Assembly (NCBI RefSeq): GCF_011762095.1
Contig: NZ_JAASQO010000017.1
Span: forward strand, 1 to 64,000
DNA: 64,000 nucleotides
Reading direction: 5' to 3'
Origin: Parvibaculum indicum
GTDB taxonomy: Bacteria > Pseudomonadota > Alphaproteobacteria > Parvibaculales > Parvibaculaceae
The position numbers were made by a program, and so were the translations under genes. Shown here in pieces: positions 7,033-18,109 of this stretch; the first letter of the stretch is position 1; each line of letters begins with the position of its first letter. The notes beneath the pieces are model-generated. The model saw nothing but the letters and a program-made list of their open reading frames with translations. It was not told the origin of the DNA and did not search any database.

Positions 7033-9966
7033 GTGGCAAGCGGCAAGAAGGCGAGCGGGAAGAAGGAAGAGGCCGGGGACGGGGCGGAAAAGCGCCCCAT
7101 CGGCAAGGGCGACCACCTCTTTCTGGTGGACGGCTCGGGCTATCTTTTCCGCGCCTATCACGCGTTGCCGCCGCTGACGCGCAAATCCGACGGGCTGCCG
7201 GTGGGCGCCGTCTCCGGCTTCTGCAACATGCTTTACAAGCTGCTGGAGGATACGAAGGACGAATTCGACCCCAGCCATCTCGCGGTTATTTTCGACGCCT
7301 CCGGCAAGACCTTCCGCAACGACATCTATCCCGATTACAAGGCGAACCGGCCCGAGCCGCCCGAAGACCTGAAACCGCAATTCGCGCTGGTGCGCGACGC
7401 GGTGCGCGCCTTCTCCGTGCCCTGCATCGAGATGATGGGCTATGAGGCGGACGATCTCATCGCCACCTATGCGCGGCTGGCCGCGGAAGCGGGCGCGAAG
7501 GTGACCATCGTGTCGTCCGACAAGGACCTGATGCAGCTCGTCACCGACCGGGTGGACATGCTGGACACGATGAAGCTGAAATCGATTTCCCACGATCAGG
7601 TGGTCGAGAAATTCGGCGTGCCGCCCGAAAAGGTCGTCGACGTGCAGGCGCTGGCGGGCGATTCGGTCGACAATGTGCCGGGCGTACCCGGTATCGGCAT
7701 CAAGACGGCGGCCCAGCTCATCGAGGAATATGGCGATCTCGAAACGCTTCTGTCGAAAGCCGAAGAGATCAAGCAGAAGAAGCGCCGCGAGAACCTGATC
7801 GAATTCGCCGAACAGGCGCGCATCTCGCGGCAACTTGTCGAACTCGACCAGGATGTGCCGATCGACGTGCCGCTGGACGAGATGGGCGCGCACGATCCCG
7901 AGCCGGAAAAACTGATCGCCTTCCTGAAGGACATGGAGTTTTCCACGCTGACGCGCCGCGTGGGCGAGCGCTTCAATGTGGATGCCGACGAGGTCGAGCC
8001 CGCGGGCGAACACCCCGCGCAGAAGAAGAAAGCGGCGACGGAAGAAAAGAAATCCGCGCGGACGAAGGAAGGCGGTGCGCCGGGCGCAACGCCCAAGGGC
8101 ATCGATGCCGACTTCGACGCCGCGGCCTATGAAACCGTGACCACGCTCGACGCGCTCCAGGTCTGGATCGACAAGGCGATGGACCAGGGTTTCATTGCCG
8201 TCGACACGGAAACGGATTCGCTCGACGAGATGCAGGCGCGGCTTGTGGGCGTGTCGTTGGCGACCGCGCCGGGCGAGGCCTGCTACATCCCGCTGCTGCA
8301 CGGCAAGGCGAGCGATGGCGGGCTCGATTTCGAGGGCGGCGACCCGGTCGACCAGCTCGATCGGAAAGAGGCGCTGAAAGCGCTGAAGCCCATGCTGGAA
8401 GATCCGTCCGTCCTCAAGATCGGCCAGAACCTCAAATACGACATGGTGGTGCTGGCGCGTCACGGCGTGGAGGTCGGCCCCATCGACGACACCATGCATA
8501 TGTCCTACGCGCTGGATGCGGGGCTTCACGGGCACGGCATGGACGAGCTTGCAAACATCCATCTCAGCCACAACTGCATTCCCTTTTCCGAAGTCGCGGG
8601 CAAGGGCAAGAAGCAGATCACCTTCGACCGGGTGCCGGTGGACAAGGCGACCGAATATGCGGCGGAAGACGCCGACGTCACGCTGCGCCTCTGGATGCTG
8701 CTGAAACCGCGTCTCACCGGCGAGCGCCGCATGACGGTCTATGAAACGCTGGAGCGGCCGCTCGTGCCCGTGGTGGTGGGCATGGAGCGCGCGGGCGTGA
8801 AGGTGGACAAGACGGTGCTGGCGCGGCTTTCCGCCGGCTTCGCGCAGAAGATGGCGCAATATGAGGACGAGATTTACGAACTGGCGGGCGAGAAGTTCAA
8901 CATCGCCTCGCCCAAGCAGCTCGGCGAAATCCTGTTCGACAAGATGAGCCTGGAAGGCGGGCGCAAGACCAAGACGGGCGCCTGGTCCACCGATGCCGAC
9001 ACGCTGGAAACGCTGGCCGCGCAAGGCCACGACCTGCCGCAGCGCGTGCTGGACTGGCGCGGGCTTTCAAAGCTCAAAAGCACCTATACCGATGCGCTGC
9101 CCGGCTATATCGATCCGGAAACGGGCCGTGTCCATACGAGCTATTCGATGGCCGCGACCTCCACGGGGCGTCTGGCTTCCTCCGACCCGAACTTGCAGAA
9201 CATCCCGGTACGGACGGAAGACGGGCGACAGATCCGGACGGCGTTTGTGGCGGAGAAGGGCAACAAGCTCATTTCCGCCGACTACAGCCAGATCGAACTG
9301 CGGCTGCTTGCGCATATCGCCGACATCGAGGCGCTGAAGAAAGCCTTTGCCGACGGGCTCGACATTCACGCGATGACGGCGAGCGAGATTTTCGATACGC
9401 CGATCAAGGGCATGGACCCGGCGGTGCGCCGCCGCGCCAAGGCGATCAATTTCGGTATCATCTACGGTATTTCCGCTTTCGGACTCGCGAACCAGCTCGG
9501 CATTTCGCGGGGCGAGGCGGGCGACTATATCGACCGCTATTTCAAGCGCTTTCCCGGGATCAGGGATTACATGGAAAGCACGAAGGAATTCGTGCGCGAG
9601 AACGGCTATGTCGAAACCATTTTCGGCCGCCGCGTGCACCTGCCGGGCATCAAGTCGAAAAGCCAGGCGGAAAAGAGCTTCGTGGAACGCGCCGCGATCA
9701 ATGCGCCCATTCAGGGCTCGGCGGCCGACATCATCCGTCGCGCCATGATCCGCATGCCGGACGCGCTGGAAAAGGCGAAGCTGAAAGCGCGGATGCTCCT
9801 GCAGGTGCATGACGAACTGATTTTCGAAGCGCCCTCCGGCGAGGCGGGCAAAACGGAAAAGAAAGTCGCGGAGGTGATGTCCGCCGCCGCGGAACCGGCC
9901 GTGAAACTCACGGTCCCGCTCGACGTCGAGGCGCGCGCCGCCGACAACTGGAACGATGCGCATTGA
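7033..9966 (+). CDS. polA: DNA polymerase I
   Basis: The 977-residue protein has all three Pol I parts. The 5' nuclease comes first (VDGSGYLFRAYHALPP, then EADDLIATYA and GVPGIGIKTA). The 3'-5' exonuclease has its DTE active-site motif intact (FIAVDTETDSL, GQNLKYDM, AAEDADVTLR). The polymerase has motif A DYSQIELRLLAH, motif B RRRAKAINFGIIYG and motif C QVHDELIFE. A Lys/Ala/Glu-rich linker near residues 335-360 separates the nuclease from the exonuclease. Translation starts at a GTG with GGAAGG upstream. It acts in Okazaki-fragment processing and repair. It is monocistronic here. Confidence 0.97.
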   Translation: MASGKKASGKKEEAGDGAEKRPIGKGDHLFLVDGSGYLFRAYHALPPLTRKSDGLPVGAVSGFCNMLYKLLEDTKDEFDPSHLAVIFDASGKTFRNDIYPDYKANRPEPPEDLKPQFALVRDAVRAFSVPCIEMMGYEADDLIATYARLAAEAGAKVTIVSSDKDLMQLVTDRVDMLDTMKLKSISHDQVVEKFGVPPEKVVDVQALAGDSVDNVPGVPGIGIKTAAQLIEEYGDLETLLSKAEEIKQKKRRENLIEFAEQARISRQLVELDQDVPIDVPLDEMGAHDPEPEKLIAFLKDMEFSTLTRRVGERFNVDADEVEPAGEHPAQKKKAATEEKKSARTKEGGAPGATPKGIDADFDAAAYETVTTLDALQVWIDKAMDQGFIAVDTETDSLDEMQARLVGVSLATAPGEACYIPLLHGKASDGGLDFEGGDPVDQLDRKEALKALKPMLEDPSVLKIGQNLKYDMVVLARHGVEVGPIDDTMHMSYALDAGLHGHGMDELANIHLSHNCIPFSEVAGKGKKQITFDRVPVDKATEYAAEDADVTLRLWMLLKPRLTGERRMTVYETLERPLVPVVVGMERAGVKVDKTVLARLSAGFAQKMAQYEDEIYELAGEKFNIASPKQLGEILFDKMSLEGGRKTKTGAWSTDADTLETLAAQGHDLPQRVLDWRGLSKLKSTYTDALPGYIDPETGRVHTSYSMAATSTGRLASSDPNLQNIPVRTEDGRQIRTAFVAEKGNKLISADYSQIELRLLAHIADIEALKKAFADGLDIHAMTASEIFDTPIKGMDPAVRRRAKAINFGIIYGISAFGLANQLGISRGEAGDYIDRYFKRFPGIRDYMESTKEFVRENGYVETIFGRRVHLPGIKSKSQAEKSFVERAAINAPIQGSAADIIRRAMIRMPDALEKAKLKARMLLQVHDELIFEAPSGEAGKTEKKVAEVMSAAAEPAVKLTVPLDVEARAADNWNDAH

Positions 9967-10080
9967 TCTGGGCGCATTGATCTGACGCATTCCGGAGAAT
10001 TGGCATTTCTGCCATGCTCTCCCCATATTCGGGAGTATGCTCTCTCAGCCGGAATACTGAAACATCAGGAGGCCAGCCGA

Positions 10081-10337
10081 TGGGTGACAAGGACAAGAAG
10101 GATCTCGACAAGGCCGTCGAGGGCAGTTTTCCTGCCTCCGACCCGGCCGGGCTGACGCCGAAGGGCGGCAAGGACGCCGAAGCGGATGCAAAGGAGGCGG
10201 AGGAAAAAGCCCGCCGCAAGCATGACGACGACATGGTGGACGAAGCGTCCGAAGAAAGTTTCCCGGCGTCCGATCCGCCCTCCTGGACGCCGACGCATAC
10301 GGGCGACGGCCACGGCAACAGCAAGAGCAAAAGCTAG
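10081..10337 (+). CDS. Small acidic protein with duplicated SFPASDP motif
   Basis: The 85-residue protein is highly charged and low in hydrophobics, probably disordered and cytoplasmic. It carries two copies of one motif, VEGSFPASDPAGLTP near residue 14 and SEESFPASDPPSWTP near residue 60, joined by a Lys/Glu/Ala-rich helix-like linker. AGGAGG lies a good distance before the ATG at 10081, so I prefer it over an upstream ATG. The SFPASDPPSW motif recurs in many short uncharacterised alphaproteobacterial proteins; no activity is established that I can name. Confidence 0.75.
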
Positions 10338-10343
10338 CGTCTT

Positions 10344-11843
10344 TCAGTCCGCGCCGGATTGCATCGTGCCGGTTTCGGCCAGCGCGCGGTGCCAGGAGAG
10401 GGCTTCCTCGATCACATGCGGCGTGTGCCCGCCCCGCGAAACGGCGCGTTCGTAATAGTCCGCAAGCCGGTCCCGGTAATCGGGATGCGCGCAATTTTCG
10501 ATGATGAGTTTCGCGCGTTCGCGCGGCGCAAGGCCGCGCAGATCGGCAAGCCCCTGCTCGGTGATCAGGATGCCGACATCGTGTTCGGTATGATCCACAT
10601 GGCTCACCATCGGAACGACGCTCGACACCTTGCCTTCCTTGGCGATGGATTTGGTGACGAAGATCGAGAGGAAGCCGTTCCGCGCGAAATCGCCCGACCC
10701 GCCGATCCCGTTCATCATCTGCGTGCCGCCGACATGGGTCGAGTTCACATTGCCGTAAATGTCGAATTCGAGCGCCGTATTGATGCAGAGCACGCCGAGG
10801 CGGCGCACCACTTCCGGATGATTGCTGATTTCCTGCGGGCGCAGCAGAAGTTTCGGCTTGTAGGCGCCGATATTGGCGATCACCTCGTCATGCTTTTCCC
10901 TGGACAGCGTGATGGACGAGCCCGAGGCGAAAAGGAGCTTGCCGGAATCGAAGAGGTCGAAGGTCGAATCCTGCAACACCTCCGAATACATGGTCAGGTC
11001 GTGAAAGGGCGATGAGATGAGCCCGTGAAGCACCGCATTGGCGACGGAGCCGATGCCGGCCTGCAGCGGGCGAAGGTCGGTGCCCATGCGGCCCTGTTTC
11101 ACCTCGTGATGCAGCAAGTCGATCAGATGCCCGGCAATGGCGCGCGTTCCGTCGTCCGGCGGCGATATTCTGGCGGAACTGTCGAGCTTCTCGGTGATGA
11201 CGATGCCCGCGATCTTTTCCGGCGGGATGGGGATATAGGGCAGCCCGGCGCGGCTATGCGGGGCGACCACCGGGATGGGATCGCGATGCGGCCGTCGGGT
11301 CGGGATGTAGATGTCGTGGATGCCTTCCAGCAGCAAGGGCTGGGTGAGGTTGATCTCGACGATGACCTTCGGCGCCAGAATGGCGAAGCTCGCCGAATTG
11401 CCGACCGATGTGGTGGGCACGATGCCGCCTTCCTCGGTGATGGCGGCGGCTTCCACGATGGCGATATCGACCGGCGGAAGCTGGTGCGTGCGCAGCATCT
11501 CCACCGTCTGGGAGAGATGCTGGTCGACGAACATCACCTCGCCCGCATTGATGGATTTGCGCAGGCCCGGATCGGACTGGAACGGCATGCGCCGCTTCAG
11601 CACATGCGCCTCGGCCAGGGTCTTGTCGAGATCGTTGCCGAGCGAAGCCCCCGTCAGAAGGGTGATCTGCAAAGGGTCCGTTTGCGCGCGCGCCGCCAGC
11701 GCCATCGGCACCGCTTTCGCCTCGCCCGCGCGGGTGAAGCCGCTCATGCCGACGGTCATGCCGTCCCTGATGAAAGAGGCGGCTTCCTCCGCCGTGATGA
11801 TCTTGTCCCTCAACCCCCCGTGACGAATCCGGTCGCGATACAT
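10344..11843 (-). CDS. Acetyl-CoA hydrolase/succinate CoA-transferase family protein
   Basis: The 499-residue protein belongs to the Cat1/Ach1/AarC family, which moves CoA between acetyl-, propionyl- or succinyl-CoA and a free acid through a glutamyl-CoA intermediate. It has MTVGMSGFTRAGEAK near the N-terminus, the glycine-rich GTQMMNGIGGSGDFARNG segment, and the catalytic-Glu motif NTALEFDIYGNVNSTHVGG near residue 355. Length matches the succinate:acetate transferases. The exact acid pair cannot be read. The ATG at 11843 has no good ribosome-binding site because an 18-base tandem repeat lies directly upstream. Confidence 0.88.
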   Translation of the reverse strand: MYRDRIRHGGLRDKIITAEEAASFIRDGMTVGMSGFTRAGEAKAVPMALAARAQTDPLQITLLTGASLGNDLDKTLAEAHVLKRRMPFQSDPGLRKSINAGEVMFVDQHLSQTVEMLRTHQLPPVDIAIVEAAAITEEGGIVPTTSVGNSASFAILAPKVIVEINLTQPLLLEGIHDIYIPTRRPHRDPIPVVAPHSRAGLPYIPIPPEKIAGIVITEKLDSSARISPPDDGTRAIAGHLIDLLHHEVKQGRMGTDLRPLQAGIGSVANAVLHGLISSPFHDLTMYSEVLQDSTFDLFDSGKLLFASGSSITLSREKHDEVIANIGAYKPKLLLRPQEISNHPEVVRRLGVLCINTALEFDIYGNVNSTHVGGTQMMNGIGGSGDFARNGFLSIFVTKSIAKEGKVSSVVPMVSHVDHTEHDVGILITEQGLADLRGLAPRERAKLIIENCAHPDYRDRLADYYERAVSRGGHTPHVIEEALSWHRALAETGTMQSGAD

Positions 11844-11844
11844 T

Positions 11845-11880
11845 TGTTACTCGTTTGACTGCTGTTACTCGTTCGACTGC
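11845..11880. repeat. 18-base tandem repeat before the CoA-transferase start
   Basis: Two adjacent copies of TGTTACTCGTTTGACTGC (plus strand), differing at one base, occupy the leader immediately upstream of the CoA-transferase start codon, where the ribosome-binding site would be. Confidence 0.9.
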
Positions 11881-11885
11881 GATCA

Positions 11886-11920
11886 AAGAAAAAGCCCGGA
11901 GACCTTGCGACCTCCGGGCT
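11886..11920 (-). terminator. Rho-independent terminator of pckA
   Basis: A 9-base GC-rich stem (AGCCCGGAG with CTCCGGGCT, ten-base loop) is followed on the minus strand by TTTTCTTT, about 30 bases after the pckA stop. Confidence 0.85.
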
Positions 11921-11949
11921 GGATCATAGCGGCCAATCTGCCGTTTCTG

Positions 11950-13563
<1,614 letters not shown>

Positions 13564-14067
13564 GCTTCTCTCCTCGTGGTCCTGGGCGGCCCCTTCGGGC
13601 CGTATCCTTGATTAAGTCTGACTGCCGCATTCCGCCGCCGCATGCGGCCAGGATCGGAAATTTATCACCGTCGCGCGGCTTTGGCAGGGCAGAGCGCCAA
13701 AATGGCGTAAATTCGCCAAAAACAAGCAAATATGAGCCTTTGCGGGCCCGCAGGGCCCGCCGGCTCCTGAATTTCGGCGCCAACATAGTGGGCAGCCCTG
13801 CCCCGCGCAACAGCTTTGCGAACAGTTTGCAGGACATGCGGCGATGCGTCCCTCGCCGCGTGGCCGGGACGCGGCGCGCATGCGGTGCTCCGCGGTCCCC
13901 GGATGAGCTCTTCATGGCCAGTCCGGTGCCGGGTGCATATAATGCGGCCACATTTTGGGCCAAAAGCGACCCTAAGCCTCCATGTCTGCCGGGGGGCGAC
14001 GCGGAAAACAGGGTACATAAGGATGCCGGAAGGCCCAAACGAACAGAGCCAAAGGGAACGGGCAAAT
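13564..14067. other. Divergent pckA/chvI control region
   Basis: I see no gene in these 504 bases. They hold overlapping palindromes at 13695-13718, a GC hairpin-forming stretch around 13740-13760 (GCGGGCCCGCAGGGCCCGC), and a consensus -10 TATAAT at 13938-13943 facing chvI without an obvious -35. Confidence 0.5.
13695..13718. promoter_or_regulatory. Overlapping palindromes upstream of pckA (candidate operator)
   Basis: CGCCA-AAA-TGGCG (13695-13707) runs into TGGCG-TAAATT-CGCCA (13703-13718), so three CGCCA half-sites share one segment about 135 bases before the pckA start. LacI-family regulators bind such palindromes and one (PckR) is known to control pckA in Sinorhizobium; assignment here is inference. 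Confidence 0.35.
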
Positions 14068-14775
14068 ATGCCAACCATCGCGCTGGTTGACGACGACCGG
14101 AATATTCTGACCTCGGTGAGCATGGCGCTCGAGGCCGAGGGCTATCATGTCCAGACCTATACCGACGGCGCCGCGGCGCTGGCCGGGCTCGGCGCCAATC
14201 CGCCCGATGTCGCGGTGTTCGATATCAAGATGCCGCGCATGGACGGGATGGAGCTGCTGCGGCGCCTGCGCCAGAAATCCGACATGCCGGTGATCTTTCT
14301 GACCTCCAAGGACGACGAGATCGACGAGCTGTTCGGTCTCAAGATGGGGGCCGACGACTACATCAAGAAACCGTTCTCCCAGCGCCTGCTGGTGGAGCGC
14401 GTCAAGGCGGTGTTGCGCCGGGCGCAGAACACCAAGGGCGAGGCCGCGGCCGGCGGCGAGAGCGAGGCGGCGGCGGTGCTGGAACGCGGCAAGCTGCTGC
14501 TCGATCCCGACCGCCATGCCTGCACCTGGGACGGCGAAGCGGTGGTCCTCACCGTGACGGAGTTTCTGATCCTGCAATCGCTGGCGCAGCGCCCCGGCTA
14601 TGTGAAAAGCCGCGATGCGCTGATGGACGCCGCCTATGACGACCAGGTCTATGTGGACGATCGCACCATCGACAGCCACATCAAGCGGCTGCGCAAGAAG
14701 TTCAAGGAAGTCGACAAGGAGTTCGACGCGATCGAAACCCTCTATGGTGTCGGCTACCGCTACCGGGAGGCCTGA
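14068..14775 (+). CDS. chvI: Response regulator ChvI
   Basis: The 235-residue OmpR-class regulator has a receiver domain with the acidic pair in VDDDRN, the phospho-accepting Asp in [15 protein letters not shown] (near residue 52) and the Lys of YIKKPF. A C-terminal winged helix follows, with [16 protein letters not shown] as recognition helix. Near identity of [18 protein letters not shown] to the ChvI/ExoR-pathway regulators of rhizobia and the adjacent chvG and hprK support the name. The ATG at 14068 gives the usual N-terminus; an in-frame ATG at 14023 is an alternative. ChvI controls envelope, acid-response and carbon genes. Confidence 0.93.
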   Translation: MPTIALVDDDRNILTSVSMALEAEGYHVQTYTDGAAALAGLGANPPDVAVFDIKMPRMDGMELLRRLRQKSDMPVIFLTSKDDEIDELFGLKMGADDYIKKPFSQRLLVERVKAVLRRAQNTKGEAAAGGESEAAAVLERGKLLLDPDRHACTWDGEAVVLTVTEFLILQSLAQRPGYVKSRDALMDAAYDDQVYVDDRTIDSHIKRLRKKFKEVDKEFDAIETLYGVGYRYREA

Positions 14776-14822
14776 GGCCCGGCTTTCGGCACGGTCGCCG
14801 AAGCCCGTTGAACGCATGGCAA

Positions 14823-16670
14823 ATGGCAAGTGTGAGCGAGGACGAGCTGTCGGATAGGGGCCAACCGGATGCGGAGGATCCGCTGTCCGACGCGCGGGAT
14901 TCGGCGAAAGGCGGCGCGGAGGCGCCGGCTCGCGGCTTGCCGCTTCGCCTGCTCGCGCTGACAGGGCACATCTGGAGCCGCTTTCGCAGCTTTCTCGTCC
15001 GGGGCCGTTTTTCCAGCCTGACGCGCCGCATCGTCGTCTTCAACGTCGTCGCCCTCATCGTGATGGTGGCGGGCATCCTCTATATCAACCAGTTCCGCGA
15101 AGGGCTCATCGACGCCCGACGGCAGAGCCTGCTGACCCAGGCCGAGATCATCGCCGGCGCCCTGGCGCAGGGCGCGACCGAGGCGCCGAAGGCCACGGTC
15201 ATCGATCCGCTGGACGGCGTTTTCGGCAATGCCGGCGAGGGCGAGCGGAACATGCCGGAAACGGACGGGGCGGCCGACAAGGTTCTTCCCATCGTGCCGG
15301 AGGCCGCCGCGCCCATCCTCCGCCGGCTGACGGTTCCGACCCGGACGCGCGCGCGCCTCTACGACCGGAGCGGCTGGCTGCTCCTCGACAGCCGCCGCCT
15401 GTCGGCCTCCGCCCAGGTGGTCGCCTTCGAGCTGCCGCCGCCGGCGGATGCCGATGAGGACGCCAATATGTTCACCCGCTTCTATCAATGGCTGGTGAGC
15501 TTCCTGCCGGGGCGCGACCTCGAACTGTTCAAGGAGGCGGGCGGCCAGAACGGCAAGATGTACCAGGAAGTGACCCGCGCGCTGACGGGCCAGGCCGCCA
15601 GCATGGAGCGTGTCAACGACCGTGGCGAGCTGATCGTCTCCGTGGCGGTGCCGATCCAGCGCTACCGGGCGGTGCTGGGCGCGCTGATGCTGTCCACGCG
15701 CGGCGGCGACATCGACGCCATCGTCCGGGGCGAGCGCTTCGCGATCCTGCAGGTTTTCCTCGTCACGCTGGGCGTGACGATCCTGCTTTCGGTGGTGCTG
15801 GCCGCGACCATCGCCGAGCCCGTGCGCCGGCTGGCGGAATCGGCGGAGATCGTCCGGCGCAGCAAGACCGCGCGGGCGCAGATCCCCGACTTCACCGAGC
15901 GGCGCGACGAGATCGGCGATCTGTCGGGCGCGCTGCGCGACATGACCAATGCGCTCTACAGCCGTATCGACGCCATCGAGAGTTTCGCCGCCGATGTGGC
16001 GCATGAGCTGAAAAACCCGCTCACCTCGCTGTCGAGTGCGATCGAGAGCATTCAGTTCGCGAAGACCGAGGAACAGCGCGAGCGGCTCAACGAGATCATC
16101 AAGGACGATCTGAAACGCATCGACCGTCTCATCAGCGACATCTCCAACGCCTCGCGCCTCGACGCCGAGCTGGCGCGCGAGGAAATGGAGGATGTGAACA
16201 TCGCCACCTTGCTGGAAGCGGTTTGCGACCTCTTCACCGAAACCGGCATCGCCAATGGGAGACGGGTGCTGCTCGACATCGATCCCGGCGCGCCGGGCCG
16301 CGACCGCATGGTGGTGAAGGGCTTCGACATGCGGCTGGGCCAGGTCGTGCGCAATCTGGTGGACAACGCGCTGTCCTTCAGCCCGGAAGGGGCGCAGGTG
16401 AAGGTGATGGCGCGCCGCGAACCCGGCCATATCGTCATCATGGTGGAAGATCAGGGGCCGGGCGTGCCCGAAGACAGCCTCGAAAAGATCTTCGACCGCT
16501 TCCATACCGACCGGCCCGACAGTTTCGGCAAGCATTCCGGCCTCGGCCTGGCGATCTCGCGCCAGATCGTGGAGGCGCATGGCGGCAATATCCGCGCCGA
16601 AAACCGGATGCAGTATGGCGAGGTGCAGGGCGCGCGCTTCATCGTCACGCTGCCCGCCGCGCCGGTATAG
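14823..16670 (+). CDS. chvG: Sensor histidine kinase ChvG
   Basis: The 615-residue inner-membrane kinase has a cytoplasmic Asp/Glu-rich N-terminus, a first membrane helix (IVVFNVVALIVMVAGILYI, near residue 75), a periplasmic sensor region of about 230 residues, a second helix (FLVTLGVTILLSVVLAA), a HAMP linker, the phospho-accepting His in DVAHELKNPLTSL, and an ATPase domain (NLVDNALSFSP, DQGPGVP, GLGLAIS). The partner is ChvI, 47 bases upstream. The ATG at 14823 lacks a strong ribosome-binding site; a TTG at 14808 is the alternative. In rhizobia the sensor is held off by periplasmic ExoR, which is not in the window. Confidence 0.93.
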   Translation: MASVSEDELSDRGQPDAEDPLSDARDSAKGGAEAPARGLPLRLLALTGHIWSRFRSFLVRGRFSSLTRRIVVFNVVALIVMVAGILYINQFREGLIDARRQSLLTQAEIIAGALAQGATEAPKATVIDPLDGVFGNAGEGERNMPETDGAADKVLPIVPEAAAPILRRLTVPTRTRARLYDRSGWLLLDSRRLSASAQVVAFELPPPADADEDANMFTRFYQWLVSFLPGRDLELFKEAGGQNGKMYQEVTRALTGQAASMERVNDRGELIVSVAVPIQRYRAVLGALMLSTRGGDIDAIVRGERFAILQVFLVTLGVTILLSVVLAATIAEPVRRLAESAEIVRRSKTARAQIPDFTERRDEIGDLSGALRDMTNALYSRIDAIESFAADVAHELKNPLTSLSSAIESIQFAKTEEQRERLNEIIKDDLKRIDRLISDISNASRLDAELAREEMEDVNIATLLEAVCDLFTETGIANGRRVLLDIDPGAPGRDRMVVKGFDMRLGQVVRNLVDNALSFSPEGAQVKVMARREPGHIVIMVEDQGPGVPEDSLEKIFDRFHTDRPDSFGKHSGLGLAISRQIVEAHGGNIRAENRMQYGEVQGARFIVTLPAAPV

Positions 16671-16682
16671 GGAGCGGGGCCG

Positions 16683-17162
16683 ATGTCGGGAAACGGCACC
16701 ACCATCCATGCGACCTGCATTGCCTGCGGCGGACGGGCCGCGCTCTTGCGCGGCAGCCCCGGCGCGGGCAAGTCCGACCTCGCCTTCCGCATGATCCGGG
16801 CGGACGCAAGCGGCGAAACGCGCCTCGTGGCCGACGACCAGGTGCATCTTGGCGCGGCGGAGGACGGACTGGCCGCGACCGCCCCCGAGGCGCTGACCGG
16901 CCTCGTCGAATTGCGCGGCCTCGGCCTGCTGCGCGTGCCCGTCATCGAGCGGGCGGTGGTGAGGCTCGTTGTCGAGCTGGTGCCGAGGGAAGATGTGCCG
17001 CGTCTTCCCGCGCCGGAATTCGCCGATATTCAGGGCGTCCGGGTGCCGCTCATCCGGCTTCACGCCTTCGATCCGACGGCCGCCGACAAGCTGCGTCTGG
17101 CGCTCGAAGTCCTGCCCGACCGCGGTTTCCCGGGCGAGGACGGCATTCTGGGCGGGGCCTGA
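16683..17162 (+). CDS. hprK: Short HPr kinase/phosphorylase
   Basis: At 159 residues this is the truncated alphaproteobacterial form, lacking the N-terminal domain of Gram-positive HprK. It keeps the P-loop GSPGAGKSDLAFRM, the following LVADDQV segment and ELRGLGLLRVP, the family signature region. It phosphorylates and dephosphorylates HPr on Ser. It starts 12 bases after chvG and precedes the EIIA and HPr genes, so ChvGI and the regulatory PTS probably form one control unit. Confidence 0.93.
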   Translation: MSGNGTTIHATCIACGGRAALLRGSPGAGKSDLAFRMIRADASGETRLVADDQVHLGAAEDGLAATAPEALTGLVELRGLGLLRVPVIERAVVRLVVELVPREDVPRLPAPEFADIQGVRVPLIRLHAFDPTAADKLRLALEVLPDRGFPGEDGILGGA

Positions 17163-17327
17163 CCGCCGCCCCGTCGCGAAACTGCCTTATTGTTGCGCTG
17201 CAACACTTGCCAACTTGCTTAAAATACGTTCACGATGCGGGTTTAGCGGGCGCGCATTGAGCCATTCGTCGCGACAAGAAGGCGGCCTGCCGCGGTAAGC
17301 GAAGACGGATGGCAATGAGGGCGGTGG

Positions 17328-17735
17328 ATGATCGGATTAGTACTCGTTACGCATGGCCAGCTCGCCAGTCAGTTTGTGGCGGCCATGGAGCATGTCGTTG
17401 GACCGCAAAAGCAGGTGGCGGCGATCTGCATCGGACCCGATGACGACATGGAGCAGCGGCGCCGGGACATTCTCGATGCCGTCGCCAAGGCCGATACCGG
17501 CCATGGCGTGATCCTGCTCACCGACATGTTCGGCGGCACGCCCTCCAATCTCGCCATTTCCGTCATGGACAAGGCGCGCGTGGAAGTGATTGCCGGGGTG
17601 AACCTGCCCATGCTCATCAAGCTGGCCAGCGTCCGCGAGAACAAGGATCTGCGCGAGGCGGTGGATCAGGCGCAGGAATCGGGCCGGAAATACATCTCCA
17701 TTGCCAGCCGCGTCCTCGCGGGCGACGGCGCGTGA
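17328..17735 (+). CDS. PTS EIIA, mannose family (regulatory)
   Basis: The 135-residue protein is a single EIIA-Man domain. The phosphorylatable His is His9 in VLVTHGQLA, and the [12 protein letters not shown] motif is intact. No EIIB, EIIC or EIID gene accompanies it, so it most likely serves in a regulatory phosphorelay rather than in sugar uptake, as established for alphaproteobacterial PTS sets. Its stop overlaps the GTG start of the HPr gene (GTGA), indicating translational coupling. About 165 bases separate it from hprK. Confidence 0.92.
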   Translation: MIGLVLVTHGQLASQFVAAMEHVVGPQKQVAAICIGPDDDMEQRRRDILDAVAKADTGHGVILLTDMFGGTPSNLAISVMDKARVEVIAGVNLPMLIKLASVRENKDLREAVDQAQESGRKYISIASRVLAGDGA

Positions 17736-18076
17736 CGCCGCCGATGCCCAGGGGAGAAGAAAACCGCGACGCCGGCGCGTCCGGCACCTCCCCCTCCGAC
17801 GCCGGCGAATGCAGGCGCACCCTCGCCATCGTCAACAGCCGGGGCCTTCATGCCCGCGCCTCCGCCCGTTTCGTACAGGTGGCCGAGCAGTTCAAGGCCG
17901 ATATCTCGGTGAGCCGGGACGGGCACACCGTGCCGGGCACCTCCATCATGGGATTGATGATGCTGGCGGCGAGCCAGGGCTCCTCCATCGAGGTGTCGGC
18001 GACCGGCCCCCAGGCGGAGATGGCGCTCAAGGCCCTGGCCGAGCTTGTCGAGGACGGCTTCGGCGAACGGGACTGA
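17732..18076 (+). CDS. ptsH: Phosphocarrier protein HPr
   Basis: The HPr domain covers about residues 28-112. It has the EI-phosphorylated His in [13 protein letters not shown] and the HprK-target Ser in [12 protein letters not shown] poorly conserved, Pro/Glu-rich extension of about 25 residues precedes it; starting at the in-frame ATG (17744) would shorten this by only four residues. The GTG start overlaps the EIIA stop. Enzyme I is not in the window. With HprK beside it, this HPr can carry both His and Ser phosphates and link carbon state to ChvGI targets. Confidence 0.92.
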   Translation: MTPPMPRGEENRDAGASGTSPSDAGECRRTLAIVNSRGLHARASARFVQVAEQFKADISVSRDGHTVPGTSIMGLMMLAASQGSSIEVSATGPQAEMALKALAELVEDGFGERD

Positions 18077-18109
18077 GCCGCCGGGCCGCGATTGCCCCTC
18101 GGAAACAAA

